From NCBI RefSeq assembly GCF_004664715.2, contig NC_051063.1, positions 113,570,829-113,634,828 of the forward strand: a stretch of 64,000 nucleotides of DNA, in the 5' to 3' direction. Within the stretch, counting starts at the first letter, position 1. Each line of letters opens with the position of its first letter. The notes beneath the pieces were generated by a model, which was not told where the DNA came from, did not search any database, and saw only the letters and a program-made list of their open reading frames with translations. Positions 23,756-35,906 of the stretch are shown here, piece by piece. The stretch comes from Peromyscus leucopus (Eukaryota; Chordata; Mammalia; Rodentia; Cricetidae). The position numbers and the translations under genes are program-made.

Positions 23756-24574
23756 ACCGTCATTTTTGAAGAAGAGGGAATATTCAAATGCAAACTATTC
23801 TGGCTTAAAAATGTATGTTATTGCCACATGTTTTTATAACTTTCCTTTATAAAGTATTTCTATGATGATTTAAAGTTCAGCTTAATTAGGTGCATTCAAA
23901 TTAGTATTATAGCTACACTGACTGAGTCTGGTTCAGAGATATGAGATGTATTTATTTTCCACCATCAAAAGTAATATGTTTAGTCATGATGTCCTTTGAA
24001 AAACACAATTACATTTTGTACAACCAATTTCTCCCACTAATTTGCCTTGAAAATTCAATTACTCATTTCAATTAGGTATTTTATTTAATGTCTATCATCA
24101 AAGAAACATGTACCAATATAATATTAAAAATACTTCATCAGAAATTCTTAATTACTCTAAATATGTCAGGGGATTCTCTCTACAAAAAGTACATAATGGT
24201 GTTTGCATGGAGCCTTCTCTGGTAGCTCATTAAAAAGATGATACAACAGTAATATAAAGGCAGGGAGCCAATTCATGAGATAGATGTATCAGGTCCAAAT
24301 CCTCAAGCTCCTGATATTTTCCTTTTGTACAAAATATATTCAACCTGCTTGTAAGGTCAGACTGCTTGCTGGCACTAGATACCTTTAAATAGTATGCCAC
24401 TTACTGCTGTACAATACAGTGCCTGTTGCCCTTGGTGTTACAAAGCAGAGGTGGGATTTGATAAAGATATTTTAATAAAGGCTTAAGCATCAGAATGAAG
24501 AGAGGCTCTTAGAAGAAAATAAGACATACCCAAAGACATGTGTATAGGCTTCCTAAGCAAGAGTCCCAGAAAAA

Positions 24575-24690
24575 TCAACCTCTTAGATTGAATTTACAAA
24601 TGAGTAAACAAAGGACCAGAAAGATTTAACTATTTGTTCTGGACTACACAGGACTGAATGCAGAGCAAGGATTCAAATCTGTTGTTTAGA
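24575..24690 (-). repeat. MIR SINE fragment
   Basis: The phrase tttacaaatgagtaaacaaaggaccagaaagatttaac and tgcagagcaaggattcaaat is reverse MIR. Confidence 0.6.
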
Positions 24691-24776
24691 TGACATAATG
24701 AGTTTCTTTGTCTAGTAATTGTGAAAGATATTATACTGTAGCCTATATAATCTAACTGTACTTCAGGGACTATTTT

Positions 24777-25022
24777 CTTTTTTTTCTCACTCTTTTTTAT
24801 TTATTTTTATTTTTATTATTAAGAAATTTTCTATTCATTTTACATACCAACCACAGATCCCCCTCTCCTTCCTCATCCTGCCCCATTGCCTTCCCCCACA
24901 ACCCACCCTCCATTCCCACCTTCTCCAAGGCAAGGTCTTTCATGGGGAGTCAGCAGAGCCTGACACATTCAGTAGAGGCAGGTCCAAGCCCCTCCCCCCT
25001 GCACCAAGGCTGCACAAGGTGA
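24777..25022 (-). mobile_element. Young L1 3'-end insertion
   Basis: Reverse L1 3' terminus: T-rich tail, attaagaaattttctattc, acataccaaccacagatcc, a C-rich segment, tctttcatggggagtcagc, gaggcaggtccaagcccc and aaggctgcacaaggtg. A perfect 12-bp target duplication, agggactatttt, lies at 24765-24776 and 25023-25034. Only about 245 bases were inserted. Confidence 0.9.
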
Positions 25023-25164
25023 AGGGACTATTTTTTTGTATGCCAGAGGTTTAGGTTCTGCTATATGCTTAATTATTATTTTAAAATACATACTACAATA
25101 TATGCATCTGAGAGCATTAAATGCTTTGCTATATCTGGAATTAATAGACCCACTATTTCTGAGA

Positions 25165-25815
25165 GTTGTTGGCTCCCAGAGCTGGCAGAAAACATACCAC
25201 TGCCATGTTGGGAAGCTGAAGTGGGCGGAGCCAGCAGCCACAGCGCCATTTCAGGCTTAAAGGGCTGCAGTTTAAAGCAATAGGCTCAAGGTGATATAGA
25301 AAAAAAAGCTACATAAAGATGGCTATTACACAGAGAATCTGGATTGTGTTCTCTTTGATATTCGTAACTGAAGAAAAACATTTGATTGCAAAAGCTGTTG
25401 AGTTATGCCAAAATGTATATTTTAAAGGTACCTTGACTTCAAAATTTGGATGTAAGGATATGTTGCTTTGGAAAGGAGGCTCTGCTTTTGTCTCCACAGA
25501 AAGCCAGAGGCTATGGATTTGTTCCAGATTAAGATACATCAGGTTTAACCAGCCAAGACCCCCTGAAAGGTCTCCGATGACACCATGGCCCAGATGATCC
25601 AACATCCAGAATCATTTCAAGGCAACTGGCTCAGATGATACAGCCTCATGGACTACTCCATGATCCTTAAATTTTCTTTGTGTCCCCATAAGATACAGCA
25701 CCCCACTCCAGCAGGAAGAAGTAAGAGAAGCTACGTCCATATTCCCAAATATGCCAAGCTGGCTTTGGAGATATGTAAAAGTTAAAACCTTCCTTTTAAA
25801 AAAAAATAGTGGAAG
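25165..25815 (+). mobile_element. Class II ERV internal remnant, 3' part of pol to purine tract
   Basis: This is decayed internal sequence directly 5' of an LTR. The frame 25319-25597 contains KFGCKDMLLWKGGSAFVST followed by RLWICSRLRYIRF, which resembles the C-terminal DNA-binding domain of betaretrovirus-like integrases. No catalytic core, reverse transcriptase or env is present. An A-rich to purine stretch (25798-25815, aaaaaaatagtggaag) precedes the LTR where a polypurine tract belongs. The element is inactive. The 5' boundary is approximate and lies close to the young L1 insertion. Confidence 0.6.
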
Positions 25816-26211
25816 TGATGTGGGATGGTCTGTATGTCAAATCTGTTGCTCTGATTGGTCAATAAGTAAAACACTGATTGGCCAGTGGCCAGGCAGGAGG
25901 AAGTATAGGTGGGACAAGGAGGAGAAGAATTCTGGGAAGTGGAAGGCTGAGGCAGAGTCACTGCCAGCTGCCGCCATGACAAGCACTATGTGAAGACTCC
26001 GGTAAGCCACAAGCCACGTGGCAAGGTATAGATTTATAAAAATGGATTAATTTAAGCTATAAGTACAGTTAGCAAGAAGCCTACCACGGCCATACAGTTT
26101 GTAAGCAATATAAGCCTCTGTGTTTACTTGGTTGGGTCTGAACAGCTGTGGGACTGGTGGGTAACAAAGATTTGTCCTGACTGTGGGCCAGGCAGGAAAA
26201 CTCTAGCTACA
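25816..26211 (+). mobile_element. Class II (ERVK-type) LTR
   Basis: A 396-base LTR begins tgatgtgggatggtctgtatg and ends actctagctaca. Recognisable parts include gttgctctgattggtcaat, gattggccagtggccaggcag (CCAAT-like elements on the reverse), gaattctgggaagtggaagg and gccacgtggcaaggtat. It is the same family as the LTR at 35512-35906. The next bases, tggtgccc at 26214-26221, resemble a tRNA-Lys primer-binding site, while the purine tract sits on the other side. Confidence 0.75.
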
Positions 26212-26358
26212 AATGGTGCCCCATAACTAATTTTTTTAAAGTTAACTTAATATACTGTTCTTGTTTCTGCTGTAATTCATTACTATTACATCCAAACAGA
26301 GTATGTTAGGTATTTTTTAGGTAATTCTGAAAGCACACTGTTACAAAAATATAAAATT

Positions 26359-26423
26359 CCATCTCTCTGTCTCTCATTTTCTCTGTCTCTGTATCTCTCT
26401 GTCTCTCTGTTTCTCTGTCTCTG

Positions 26424-26490
<67 letters not shown>
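26359..26490. repeat. Compound (TCTG/TC)n(TG)n microsatellite
   Basis: Interrupted tctctg repeats pass into pure (TC)n and then about 16 TG units. Confidence 0.95.
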
Positions 26491-26492
<2 letters not shown>

Positions 26493-27138
26493 CAGGTAAT
26501 ATGATTTTCACTGTATTGCTGCTTTTATAATTTATGATTTCCAGGCAGTTTCTGGATATTATTTCATAATAAAGGAGTAACTTATTCTTGCATAATCAAT
26601 CCTCAGTGCCCCATTCCTTCCTTATCTCGCTACCTAGAATTCAAAATTCCTAAGCTCTGATAACCTGAGCAACACCTTTATATTCTGGATTTCTTCTTGG
26701 AAACAAAACAAAACATTTACAGACATACTTTGTAGTCAAGCAGGTACATACATGTAATAAAAAGTCAGAGATCTTGATGTGGTTCTTCTAAATTACAAAG
26801 ATATAGGTACCAGATGCATATATTATCTTTGTAACTTGATTTAATTGTCATTATTTATGTAAGAAAGCCCTACTCAGCAACTGTTTATGTGATCTGTCCT
26901 ATAGAATAGTAAGCTGTTTGGGGAGTTGAGGAGCATTGCGATACAAAAAGACCTTAGAAAAAGTTAGACATTGTGTAAACACAGATTTAAACAAAAAGGG
27001 TGATGACAGTTGAGATTTTCCCAATTCAAACAATTTTAGAAGAATTTTCCCAACATTCAGCCCTAACCTAGGTCTTAATCTCTAGCTTAGCATATGGTAC
27101 AAAGGTTTTTCCTATCCACTCTCCATCTCCACTCCTGG
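26491..27138. other. Anonymous intronic sequence
   Basis: AT-rich sequence with no recognised repeat and no frame longer than 60 codons. Confidence 0.35.
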
Positions 27139-27199
<61 letters not shown>

Positions 27200-27200
27200 C
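27139..27200. repeat. (CTAT)n tetranucleotide microsatellite
   Basis: About 15 uninterrupted copies. The 67-codon frame through it (serine/isoleucine/tyrosine/leucine repeats) is a microsatellite artefact. Confidence 0.97.
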
Positions 27201-27508
27201 CTCTTATTGCCTAAAAACTAATTCAAGGCCTTCTTTCCCTCTGAAATGCACAACCAAAAGACACCTACCTGCATTTCATTCCTTTTGTTTTGGGTAAGTG
27301 GACAAGTATTAGAATGGTTTTTATAATTCAAGAAGCCAAGCCTCTTACATCCATAGGAGGAAGTAATGGTACACTTTTGAGAAACTGTATCAACTTGAAT
27401 CTGAACAGCTTGTGCCAAATACAGTCTATGACATTTCCAAGTAAAATGATTGAAGATGTTTACCTAATCTACCTGATCATATTTCTCATGTGTAAAATGA
27501 ATATAATT

Positions 27509-27670
27509 GGGCCAATGAGATGGCTCAAAGGGTAAAGACACTCACTGTCCAAATCTGAGGGTCTGTGTTCAATCCCTATAACCCAAATGAAGTTAAAGGA
27601 AAGAACCAGTTCCATAAAGTTGTGTAAATGGACCATGGCATACCATGGCATATACATCCCCATGCACACA

Positions 27671-27673
<3 letters not shown>
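27509..27673 (+). mobile_element. B3/B2-superfamily SINE
   Basis: Head gggccaatgagatggctcaaagggtaaag, then ctgaggg...gttcaatccc, gttaaaggaaagaaccagttcc and catggcataccatggcatac. Its tail merges into the following (AT)n(GT)n tract. Confidence 0.75.

Positions 27674-27748
<75 letters not shown>
27674..27748. repeat. (AT)n(GT)n compound microsatellite
   Basis: About 20 AT units pass directly into about 17 GT units. This is probably an expanded SINE tail. Confidence 0.97.
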
Positions 27749-27752
<4 letters not shown>

Positions 27753-29329
27753 AATTAATGATTGATAATAAGTGAATATAAATATCAAAACCAAAATAAG
27801 TATAACTACCTGGGACATTGATTTGAGCATTAGATGTATACAATGAATTAAGCACTTAGGACACTTGTAATCCAGAGCACATATAAAATAAATGCCACTT
27901 TCTTAATTTACTTCCTTTACTACAAGCTCCTAAGGTAGCAAGAGGCCTTAAAGTTTGTGAAATTATACAGTACATACTGAAGATACTATTCTACAATTAA
28001 TAGTATCATTTAACATTCTATATATTACTATAAGATATGAACTAACAATATTACTGTATTCATTACTGAGTCAAAAAAAAGTAATTACTAAAGAGAATTG
28101 GTAGTGCAGTGAAATCAAACAGGAATATCTATTGAAGCCAATCTCAGAAGACAGAAATGAAAAATGCCAAAAGCAAAAAAAAAAAAAAAACAGAAAATAT
28201 GTCTTCAATTTCCATGAGTATTATGTAAAAGTTAACTTGTACTAAGACATTTTGAGACTTCTTTTTATAAAATGAGACTTTGTAGCTAGAAAACACAGTC
28301 ACTCTGTGGGAGAAAAATAAAACTAATCAAGTATGGCTAACCAAAGTATCAAAAGGATGAAATATTTCTACAAGCAGACATCATTCAAACACACTGTCAA
28401 AATAGCATAACATTGTGATGTTATTATTGATTTTCACATTGCATTATTTATCTCAGATATTTGCAAAATCTATGAGGTCAGGACAGCCCCTATCCCCCCA
28501 TTCTGGAGAACAGAGAGACTGAGAGTTTTAAAGGCTTGTTCTACTTCAATGCAAATTTTATTTGAAACCATAATGATTACAGAGGACACAGCAGATGACA
28601 TGAGCAAAGAAAGGCAGCGGCACCTACACTATCAACCAGACTTCAGCTCCCCTGACTCTTCACCCAGCCTAAAGCCCATAGTCATCTACTGAAGGACCTT
28701 CTGCCAGCACTCTAGTTTCCCACTGAAACTTCTGCCAAGACATATGTATCAGTCCTGGATCCTGGAGAGCCTCCAGTTTCTGCTTCATTCCAGCTCTCAG
28801 GCTGTAGAGCAGAATCCCACAGACAAAAGCAGTACAGGGCTAGTTAGTGTGTTCTACAGACCATGACACAGCCGTGCCAGGAAGGTCACCTCGTCTCCCT
28901 CTTGGATCCACTCCCAATCCTGGTTAGCTGAGACCTCTTCTGAAATTCCCAGGCTCTTGCTCAGAAATCTTTCTCTTTACTCCATGTACCTCCTTGTTTC
29001 CTTATAGATCCACCAGGACACAAAACTACGTTATTGAATACTCCTGTCTGCCTGAATTTTAAAACCAGCCCTTGTCCTGATAGGCTGGTGACTTTAGATG
29101 CTATTTGATCTCTGTGAATTTTGGTTATTTTTTCTTATCATAAAAATTATGATATTAACCTCAAAGAATTATTTTGAAGTAAAATGTTTAGCAAAATCCC
29201 TCATTCAAAATAACTGTATTACTGTTGGTCCTGAATCCTCATCCTGACTACTTACTGTAGGGTTTGTCTCTCTTGTGAATACTGCTTGTGAACATTCAGG
29301 CTACTAGAAGTTTCACAGTGACTCTGAGG
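27749..29329. other. Anonymous intronic sequence
   Basis: AT-rich up to about 28480. From 28480 to 29060 it is less AT-rich and complex (cactctagtttcccactg, gagagcctccagtttctgc, ggaaggtcacctcgtctccc), with no long frame and no repeat family that I can name. Confidence 0.4.
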
Positions 29330-29430
29330 GTGTTTACACAGCTCCACTCATATTTTTATTTCCTATCTAGATGAGAAACTGAAGCCAAGAAAATTGTAGA
29401 GCAGTCCCCACAGTAGATCTGGTTTTGGAA
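29330..29430 (-). repeat. MIR SINE fragment (weak)
   Basis: The phrase atctagatgagaaactgaagccaagaaaattgta resembles reverse MIR core. Confidence 0.4.
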
Positions 29431-30239
29431 TGAAAGTCTTGCAATAAGCTGACACTGGGAAGTTTCTACCCCTCTCTTCCACTGTCTTCAGTGTCTTTGT
29501 CTTTGTGTCCCTATGGGGCCTGAACACACTGGAGAAAAATGTACTTAATCCAAACCCACAATTGCCTTATTACATCAGATGAATGAAGCATCCGTATGCT
29601 TACACTTACTGAGTCACCTTCCTTTTGCAGAAAAAAAGAATGTGTAGACTTTCTGAAAAGACAGTACGGTGCTGCCATTCACATTCACATTTGAGCAAAG
29701 CCACAAAAATGCTGAGGGAAATGGGTTTCACCCAGACAAGCAATAGGTGCAGAAGCCAGCGGCCCTGGAAATAAAAGAAGTAAGTGCTACCATTCAGATT
29801 TTCAAACCTTCTTCTGCAAATGATGGCTCCCTCAGTTCAACAAAGCTCCATTTCACAAAGTGGCATAGTGTGAATTGGAGTTTTCTCAAAACAGTAACAT
29901 GATTAGGCACTCTAGTCTCAGAAGTTAAGGTTAAGGAGAGAAAAGTGTTTTAGCATGCAAATTTGATGAGATTAACAAATTATCCATGTGTTCAGCTTTG
30001 AAAATATTTGTAGAAGTTTAAAATAAGAAACGCTTTGAAAAGGAAGATCTATATGAACTCCTGAATCATAATTTTACCTACCCCCCATAGCTTAAAAACA
30101 TGTTAAAACCAACATATCTATATATAAATAAGTATGTATGTATCTACATGTGTCTGTTTGTGTGTCTATGTGGAGGGGGAAAGTTAGTGGAGTATATCCA
30201 TGAAATAATACACCATCCCATCATTTTTCCAAATGCTTT
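29431..30239. other. Anonymous intronic sequence
   Basis: No repeat is recognised. The 68-codon frame at 30100-30306 begins in a tatata/tgtatg-rich stretch and is not credible. Confidence 0.35.
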
Positions 30240-30365
30240 AGGTAATAGCAATAACAGTGCCCAATATTTTTTAGCAAAGACCATGCTAAATGCTTCTTTA
30301 TCTTAACTTATAACCACATTTATTTCTTACAACATGTGTTTTAATAAACTGTAATCCCATATGCA
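30240..30365 (-). repeat. MIR SINE fragment
   Basis: The phrase accatgctaaatgcttctttatcttaacttata, then catttatttcttacaa, fits the reverse MIR 3' end. Confidence 0.45.
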
Positions 30366-30629
30366 CATGGGGACTAATCTTTGGGAATTTATATAGTTTT
30401 CCGCATCCTCCTGCACCTGTAATGGGTTGGAATCAGTTTAAAATGTATCACTCCATTTTACAAGTCTACTTCTCTGTCTCTGTAATAAGCTATTTTCCCA
30501 AATGTCAATTCCTAAGCTTCCAGGAGTTGCAGAGTTTTTTGTTTATTTTTTATTGTTTATTTGTCTGTTGTTTTGTTTTGCTTTTTAATCCTGAAAATAT
30601 TTTAAAATGGAAATAACATTTCACTTCAG

Positions 30630-30770
30630 ATTACAATATTCAGAGTTAGGCAGACATGAGTTTGAGTGCATTTTCCCCCACTAATGTTTGGAATGTTATT
30701 TGATTCCTGAACCTTCAATTCTACATTCATAAGATGGGACAAGCATCTATATAGTCATCCTTTATATACA
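30630..30770 (+). repeat. MIR SINE fragment
   Basis: The phrase gttaggcagacatgagtttgag, then ttgattcctgaaccttcaattctacattcataagatggga, follows the MIR core in forward orientation. Confidence 0.5.
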
Positions 30771-30779
30771 CAGAAAATA

Positions 30780-30900
30780 ATCAGTAGTGCTTATTATATG
30801 CCAGTTACCATGTAGAACATTAGTGTAGAGGGATACAGCAATAAGTAGATGAGCCTAGACATCATGGAATGTACCTATATTTTGTATATGAAGCCCAGAA
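30780..30900 (-). repeat. L2 LINE 3'-end fragment
   Basis: The phrase gtgcttattatatgccagttaccatgta, then gggatacagcaataagtagatgagcctag, is the reverse L2 terminus. Confidence 0.5.
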
Positions 30901-31924
30901 TTCACAGAAGAATGGCTTTAAGATGTCCAGGTATTTTAATGTTCAAATGGCTTGACTGCTATTGATCAGAGTTTTTTCTGTGTAACTAATACAATGATTT
31001 TCTTAATTTCACTTTCTTATTTCTCTACTTGATCCTTCTAGGTAGAAGCCCTGCTCAATCTTAATCTACAGGTAATGGCTGGCTTATTCTCCTATATGTA
31101 TGCTATTTATTTAAGGAGATATGTGAGCACACATATGAGCACTTTCATTTCTAGAAAGGATGTGAGGTGACTTGTCAGTTAAATTAAGAACCTTTCAGCT
31201 GGCTGCTCTTAGCAACAGTCTTTAACAGTTCTGCCTACTTGGCCAGAATTGTTTCTTTAAGGGAATCAAACGTTCAAAGCACTTTAGTGAGCAAATGGAA
31301 AATAAATGACTTTTAACTGGACTTAAATTCAGAAGCCCTTTCACAGGAGTTGGTGGGTCTACTTGAAATAGAGAAGATGGTGATGCTGCAAACTTGCTAC
31401 AAGATGTGATATTTCAATGCTCCTTTCCTTGCATCATTTTGTTACTACATACCTAAACAAACCCAAGAGACTATATCACAAAGGTGCCAGTGTCCTGTGG
31501 GATAGCTACACCAGGACTTCATCTTAGAAAGAAAAAGGCAAAGTCTCAAAAGTCCACCTGCAAATCATTCCATTCTATTAACAACAGTGAATAATATCTA
31601 GATTCTAAGGTTGTCACAGAGATTGAAGCTGGTATCAGCTTACTAGCAGCAAAACCAAAGCAACTCTATTTGCACTGCTGAATATCTATAAATAGCTTTA
31701 ATGTATTTAGACAATCTCCTCAAATATGTGTTATTGTGAAGGCTATACTTACAGTCATCCATATGTCCACTCATCCCCCCACTAAGTACCAATTGACTTC
31801 TAGGTCTCAGTCCAAAACTGAAAGTTCATTTACTGTTTATTAAGTATCTCATTGTTGTTGATAATTTCATAAAGTGGAGTCAAAGAGAAATTAAATGTCT
31901 AAAACTGAAATATAATGAGCATCA
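30901..31924. other. Anonymous intronic sequence
   Basis: AT-rich, with no recognised repeat and no frame of note. Confidence 0.35.
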
Positions 31925-32030
31925 TTATGAAGAACAGGGAGGGGTATATGGGAAGGTTTGGAGAAACATGGAAGGTAAAAAAGAAATGATAGAATCTTAT
32001 TGTAATCTCAAAAAGGAAAAGAAAAACGTA
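31925..32030 (+). mobile_element. Short L1 3'-terminal fragment
   Basis: The phrase ggaggggtatatgggaaggtttgg, then gaaatgatagaatcttattgtaatctcaaaaa, is the last roughly 100 bases of rodent L1. Confidence 0.7.
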
Positions 32031-33606
32031 GGATATGTTCTTCTTTGAAATAAATGCTTACTTTAAAATAAAATTACATAAACCCATTATTTATCTATAA
32101 GCATAATAGATTGAGTAGGTAATATGAAGTCATCAAGTTAGTACATATGTGTTCAAGTGATATACCAGACTCCTTTGTTGATTATATTGTCTTAAGCCTT
32201 GTGACATTTAAGGGTAATTTGAAAGAAAAAAATTTCATGACTCCATGGGAACAGAAAGGATCTGGTGGCCAGGGAAGCCTTCTGGGGGATATGACACAAA
32301 ATGATTGCTTAAGGATAAGCATGCATAATAATAACATTCTTTGGTCTCCCTCTTTGGGAAAGGTCCATAACATTGTTCGGCGTAGGACAAATGTAGAAGG
32401 GGATAAATGTTTATTTGTTAAATAAACTCATAATGTTCTTACTAGCAAGTGGCATTTTATATGCAAATTAAAAACAATACAAGGTGGCAGAAGACAAAAA
32501 GCCAAATGAATTTATACAAAGTTTGGGGGCTCTAAGTAGCTAGATAGTAGGCAATAAAAGGACTTCACACTGCCATTATGTCAAGGTCACTTATTTGATA
32601 ATAATAAGCACACATTTGGCACATGAGCTATCTCAATGATATTTTACAAATGCCATATCAAAACACCTTTACAGAAAATATCACAATTTAATAGTTTGAT
32701 TAAATGGAATTTACTCTATTATATATACCAAGGATTTTTAAAAACACCATTGCCTTTGTGCATAGTGGCAGATCTTCAAGGTAGTCCCAAAATTTTGGCA
32801 AATTTGCTTCTCCAGACACAAAGTAAGAAAATGACCTTGAAATTTAAATAGTCAGAGTTATAATCCAACAAAAGCTGATTGCTGGAAGTGGATTTATGTC
32901 CACTCATTAACTCTTAATTTTCTAAATATTTAGCTACATCAGAATAGAATTTGCCATGTTTTTTTCTTAGCTGATTCAGAGGGAGTAGTTAAGAAAAACA
33001 GCATTAATTAAATGAAGGAAGACAATTTAGCCCAGCAATTGTAAATGGAATTCTATTCTTTTTTAAAGTAGATGTTTTCTTTAAAGATCTTTAAAAATGA
33101 AATATATACCAATGTCAGATATTTATTCAAAATTGGAGAGCATTGTGATACGATAAAGTAACATAACATGGGGGCTATTTTTTATTTTTGTCAGAAAATT
33201 AAGGAATTTTCATGCTGGATCTATAGGAATGTACTCCACCCAAAAAAAGTGTAATAGTATCCAAAAGCATCTAAAACCAAGCTAAAATTAGCTATATATT
33301 GATTGTTAGTAGAAAGCTGATTTAACTTAGAATTACTTTATATGATTGTGCTCTGCCTCCTATGAATGCAAGGATACCTAAAATTTGAACCATTTTTACA
33401 AATAGTTACAACTTTTCATTTAAAGATTTTGGATCTACAAATCCCTGTAGGAGAAAGGAGAAGGATTTGGGCACAAGCAGATTCTTGTTAAGTCTCTTGG
33501 CTTGACACTACAAGTATAAACGACTAATAAAGGAGAGATACCCATACTTGATTTGATTAAAATAAAAAGTTACCATACAGGCTTTGGATTTCTGAAGTAT
33601 GTTAAG
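32031..33606. other. Anonymous intronic sequence
   Basis: This holds a 92-codon plus frame at 32147-32425 and a 71-codon frame at 32636-32851. Neither has recognisable similarity or a plausible splice setting. Confidence 0.35.
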
Positions 33607-33607
33607 A

Positions 33608-33982
33608 GGGGCTGGAGAGATAATGGCTTAGTCAGTACAGTTCTTGATATGCAAGCATGAGGACCTGAGTTCAGATCTCTAACGCCCATGTAAAAAGCTA
33701 GGCACATATCTTGAATCTAAGTTCTGAGGGGTGGAGACAAAAGAACCTCTTGAGTCCAGTGGCCAGTCAGTTTTTCAAATCAATGTGCATCAAGTTCAGT
33801 GAGATATCCTATTTCAAAACAATAAAGTGAAAAGCAATACAGGAAGATACCTGGCATTGATCTCTGGTCTCCACATACATGTGTGTACACATGCAGATGT
33901 GCACTCATCCACATAAATATGTGTACACATGCATGCATGCATGCACACACATACAATAATAACAACAAAATAAAAAAATAAG
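33608..33982 (+). mobile_element. B4-type dimeric SINE
   Basis: Head ggggctggagagataatggc, catgaggacctgagttcagatc and gcccatgtaaaaagctagg, then a degraded B1-like middle (caagttcagtgagatatcc, tcaaaacaataaag), then aggaagatacctggcattgatctctggtctccac and a catgcatgcatg/CA-rich tail. The 83-codon minus frame is antisense SINE. Confidence 0.75.
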
Positions 33983-35505
33983 GAAGAGAAAGGCAGCTAT
34001 GCCTCCAGCTGCATGGACAATATATTCTCAATTCTGTCTATTCAAGGGACACAGCAGACATTGTATTATCATGACAAGTGCTACCTGAAGAAGGCTAGAA
34101 ACCAGAGGAGAAAGGGATCCATAACCTGAATTCATTCTCTTTCTGCTTCTGTTCTCTGAAGTACTCATCTGTCTTCATTACAGAGGTGCAACTTTACTTG
34201 AAAGAAACATGTGTTATCACAGCTGTTCTTAGCAGAGGTGTTTGCTTTTTATGCATTTTCTGAGGGTCCTGCACCAGGCAATCTCTGCCCCTTCAGATTC
34301 AGGCAGATAACACTCACTTGTTTGATCACATAAAAGAGTATTAAGGGACAAGCCACAAGCAAGGGTTCCTCACACTGTCCTTGTCATTATCCCAGAAGTA
34401 TCCTGGCACAGTACTCTGTAAGAATAGTTAGACGTTAAAAAATGCTTAATGCTTGACAAACAAGGAAAAGAGACTTTGCAGCAGCTCAGAATTGGAATCT
34501 AGGATTTCATTATTAGGGCCACCACCATGTTTCTGACTTTGGCCTACGTTAATAGGATCAAATATATACATATATGAAAATGTCACAATGAAACCCATTA
34601 TCATGTATCATTACTACATGCCAAAAACCAAAATTATGTACAAATAGAAAAAGGGCATTTTGAAATATCTGGTATAGCCCCTCATTATCACTTATTTGGT
34701 AATCTAAACAACATTTATGGGAAAATGGACTGATGCTTAAACATCTTTAGTGAAGAGAATTTTCAACTCATGTTCTTTACTTTCCATATGTCGACTCCAC
34801 TGAGTTGCTGTTGAGGGTCATAAGATAAACTTGTTTCAAACTGGTATCTATATATTAATGATAGACAACATTTGAAAATATGAATAAGATCATGATGGGG
34901 ATTCTTTTTAGTGAGTCAAAAAAATTACAAAGACACACCGCTGTCGATAAGGACCTGTCAGCATTTTCATTATCAAACCTTTTCCTACCCTCCAGCTTGA
35001 GAGACCAACCATAGCAATTTACTGGGGAAATAGCTCCAATAAAGGACAACGTACAAGTCGCAAGCATAAAGAGAAAATGCTTTCATTTTACAGAACTCAA
35101 GAAAAGTTTCTTTGAGAATGTGGCAGCCTGAAGAATTCTTAGGTTTATTTATTTGGGGTGACCATTTGACCTTCAAAGTAAAGAAAAAAAAGGTTCACTG
35201 GTATTTAAAAAAAAAAATCCCAAGCATCATATTTTAGGAAATAAGTTATATACTTGGATACCCTTGGGCAACAGTAGCTCTACTAACAAGAATTATAATA
35301 ACACATGTTTTCTGAGTCTGTGTGCCCATGAAAGGTACTCTTAGGACTGGAATCATCATCTTGGACTCTCAGATGAAGGAATGGAGGAAAAGAACATTGA
35401 TCCAGAACTAATCAAAATGGGTAAAACAGGATTTGTTACTGATAGGCTAAATGAAAGTACTTGGTGATACCTCAGGGAAGGTAGATTCACTAGAGACAAT
35501 ATTTA
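33983..35505. other. Anonymous intronic sequence
   Basis: This includes a possible weak reverse MIR at 35300-35400. Overlapping minus-strand frames at 34855-35176 are not supported as exons. Confidence 0.35.
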
Positions 35506-35511
35506 GTCTGA

Positions 35512-35906
35512 TGTAGCTGGAAATTTTCCTGTGTCATGGCCAGCCAGCTGTTGAAACAAATCTCTCCCCTTTGTGTCCCCCAAATAAACACATAGAGGCT
35601 TATATTAATTATGAACTGGATGACCTATGGTTCAATTTCTTGCTAGCTAGCTTGTATATCTTAAATTAGCCCATAACTATTAATCTGTATATTGCCACAT
35701 ATTCCATGGCTTTACTTGCGGGCCATTACATGCTGCTCCCTGGACAGCGGGCTGTCTTCTCTCTGCTCTCTTTTCTTTTCTCCTATCTCTCCAGTTAGAA
35801 TGTCCCACCTAACCTTATTCTGCCTTACCATTGGACAAACATCTTTATTTATCAACCAATCAGAGCAACATATTTTCACACCATACAGAAAGACATTCCC
35901 CCATCA
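35512..35906 (-). mobile_element. Class II (ERVK-type) solo LTR
   Basis: On the minus strand this 395-base unit begins TGATGGGGGAATGTC and ends CCAGCTACA. It shares gttgctctgattggt, the TG/CA ends and length with the LTR at 25816-26211, but is more diverged. Six-base flanks gtctga (35506-35511) and gtctgg (35907-35912) are a target duplication with one mismatch. No internal sequence remains, so it arose by LTR-LTR recombination. The 118-codon frame 35692-36048 runs through it and is not a gene. Confidence 0.75.

Noticed and set aside
32147..32425. 92-codon plus frame considered as a processed pseudogene
   Set aside because: No similarity that I recognise, no A-tail or target duplication, and ordinary AT-rich composition.
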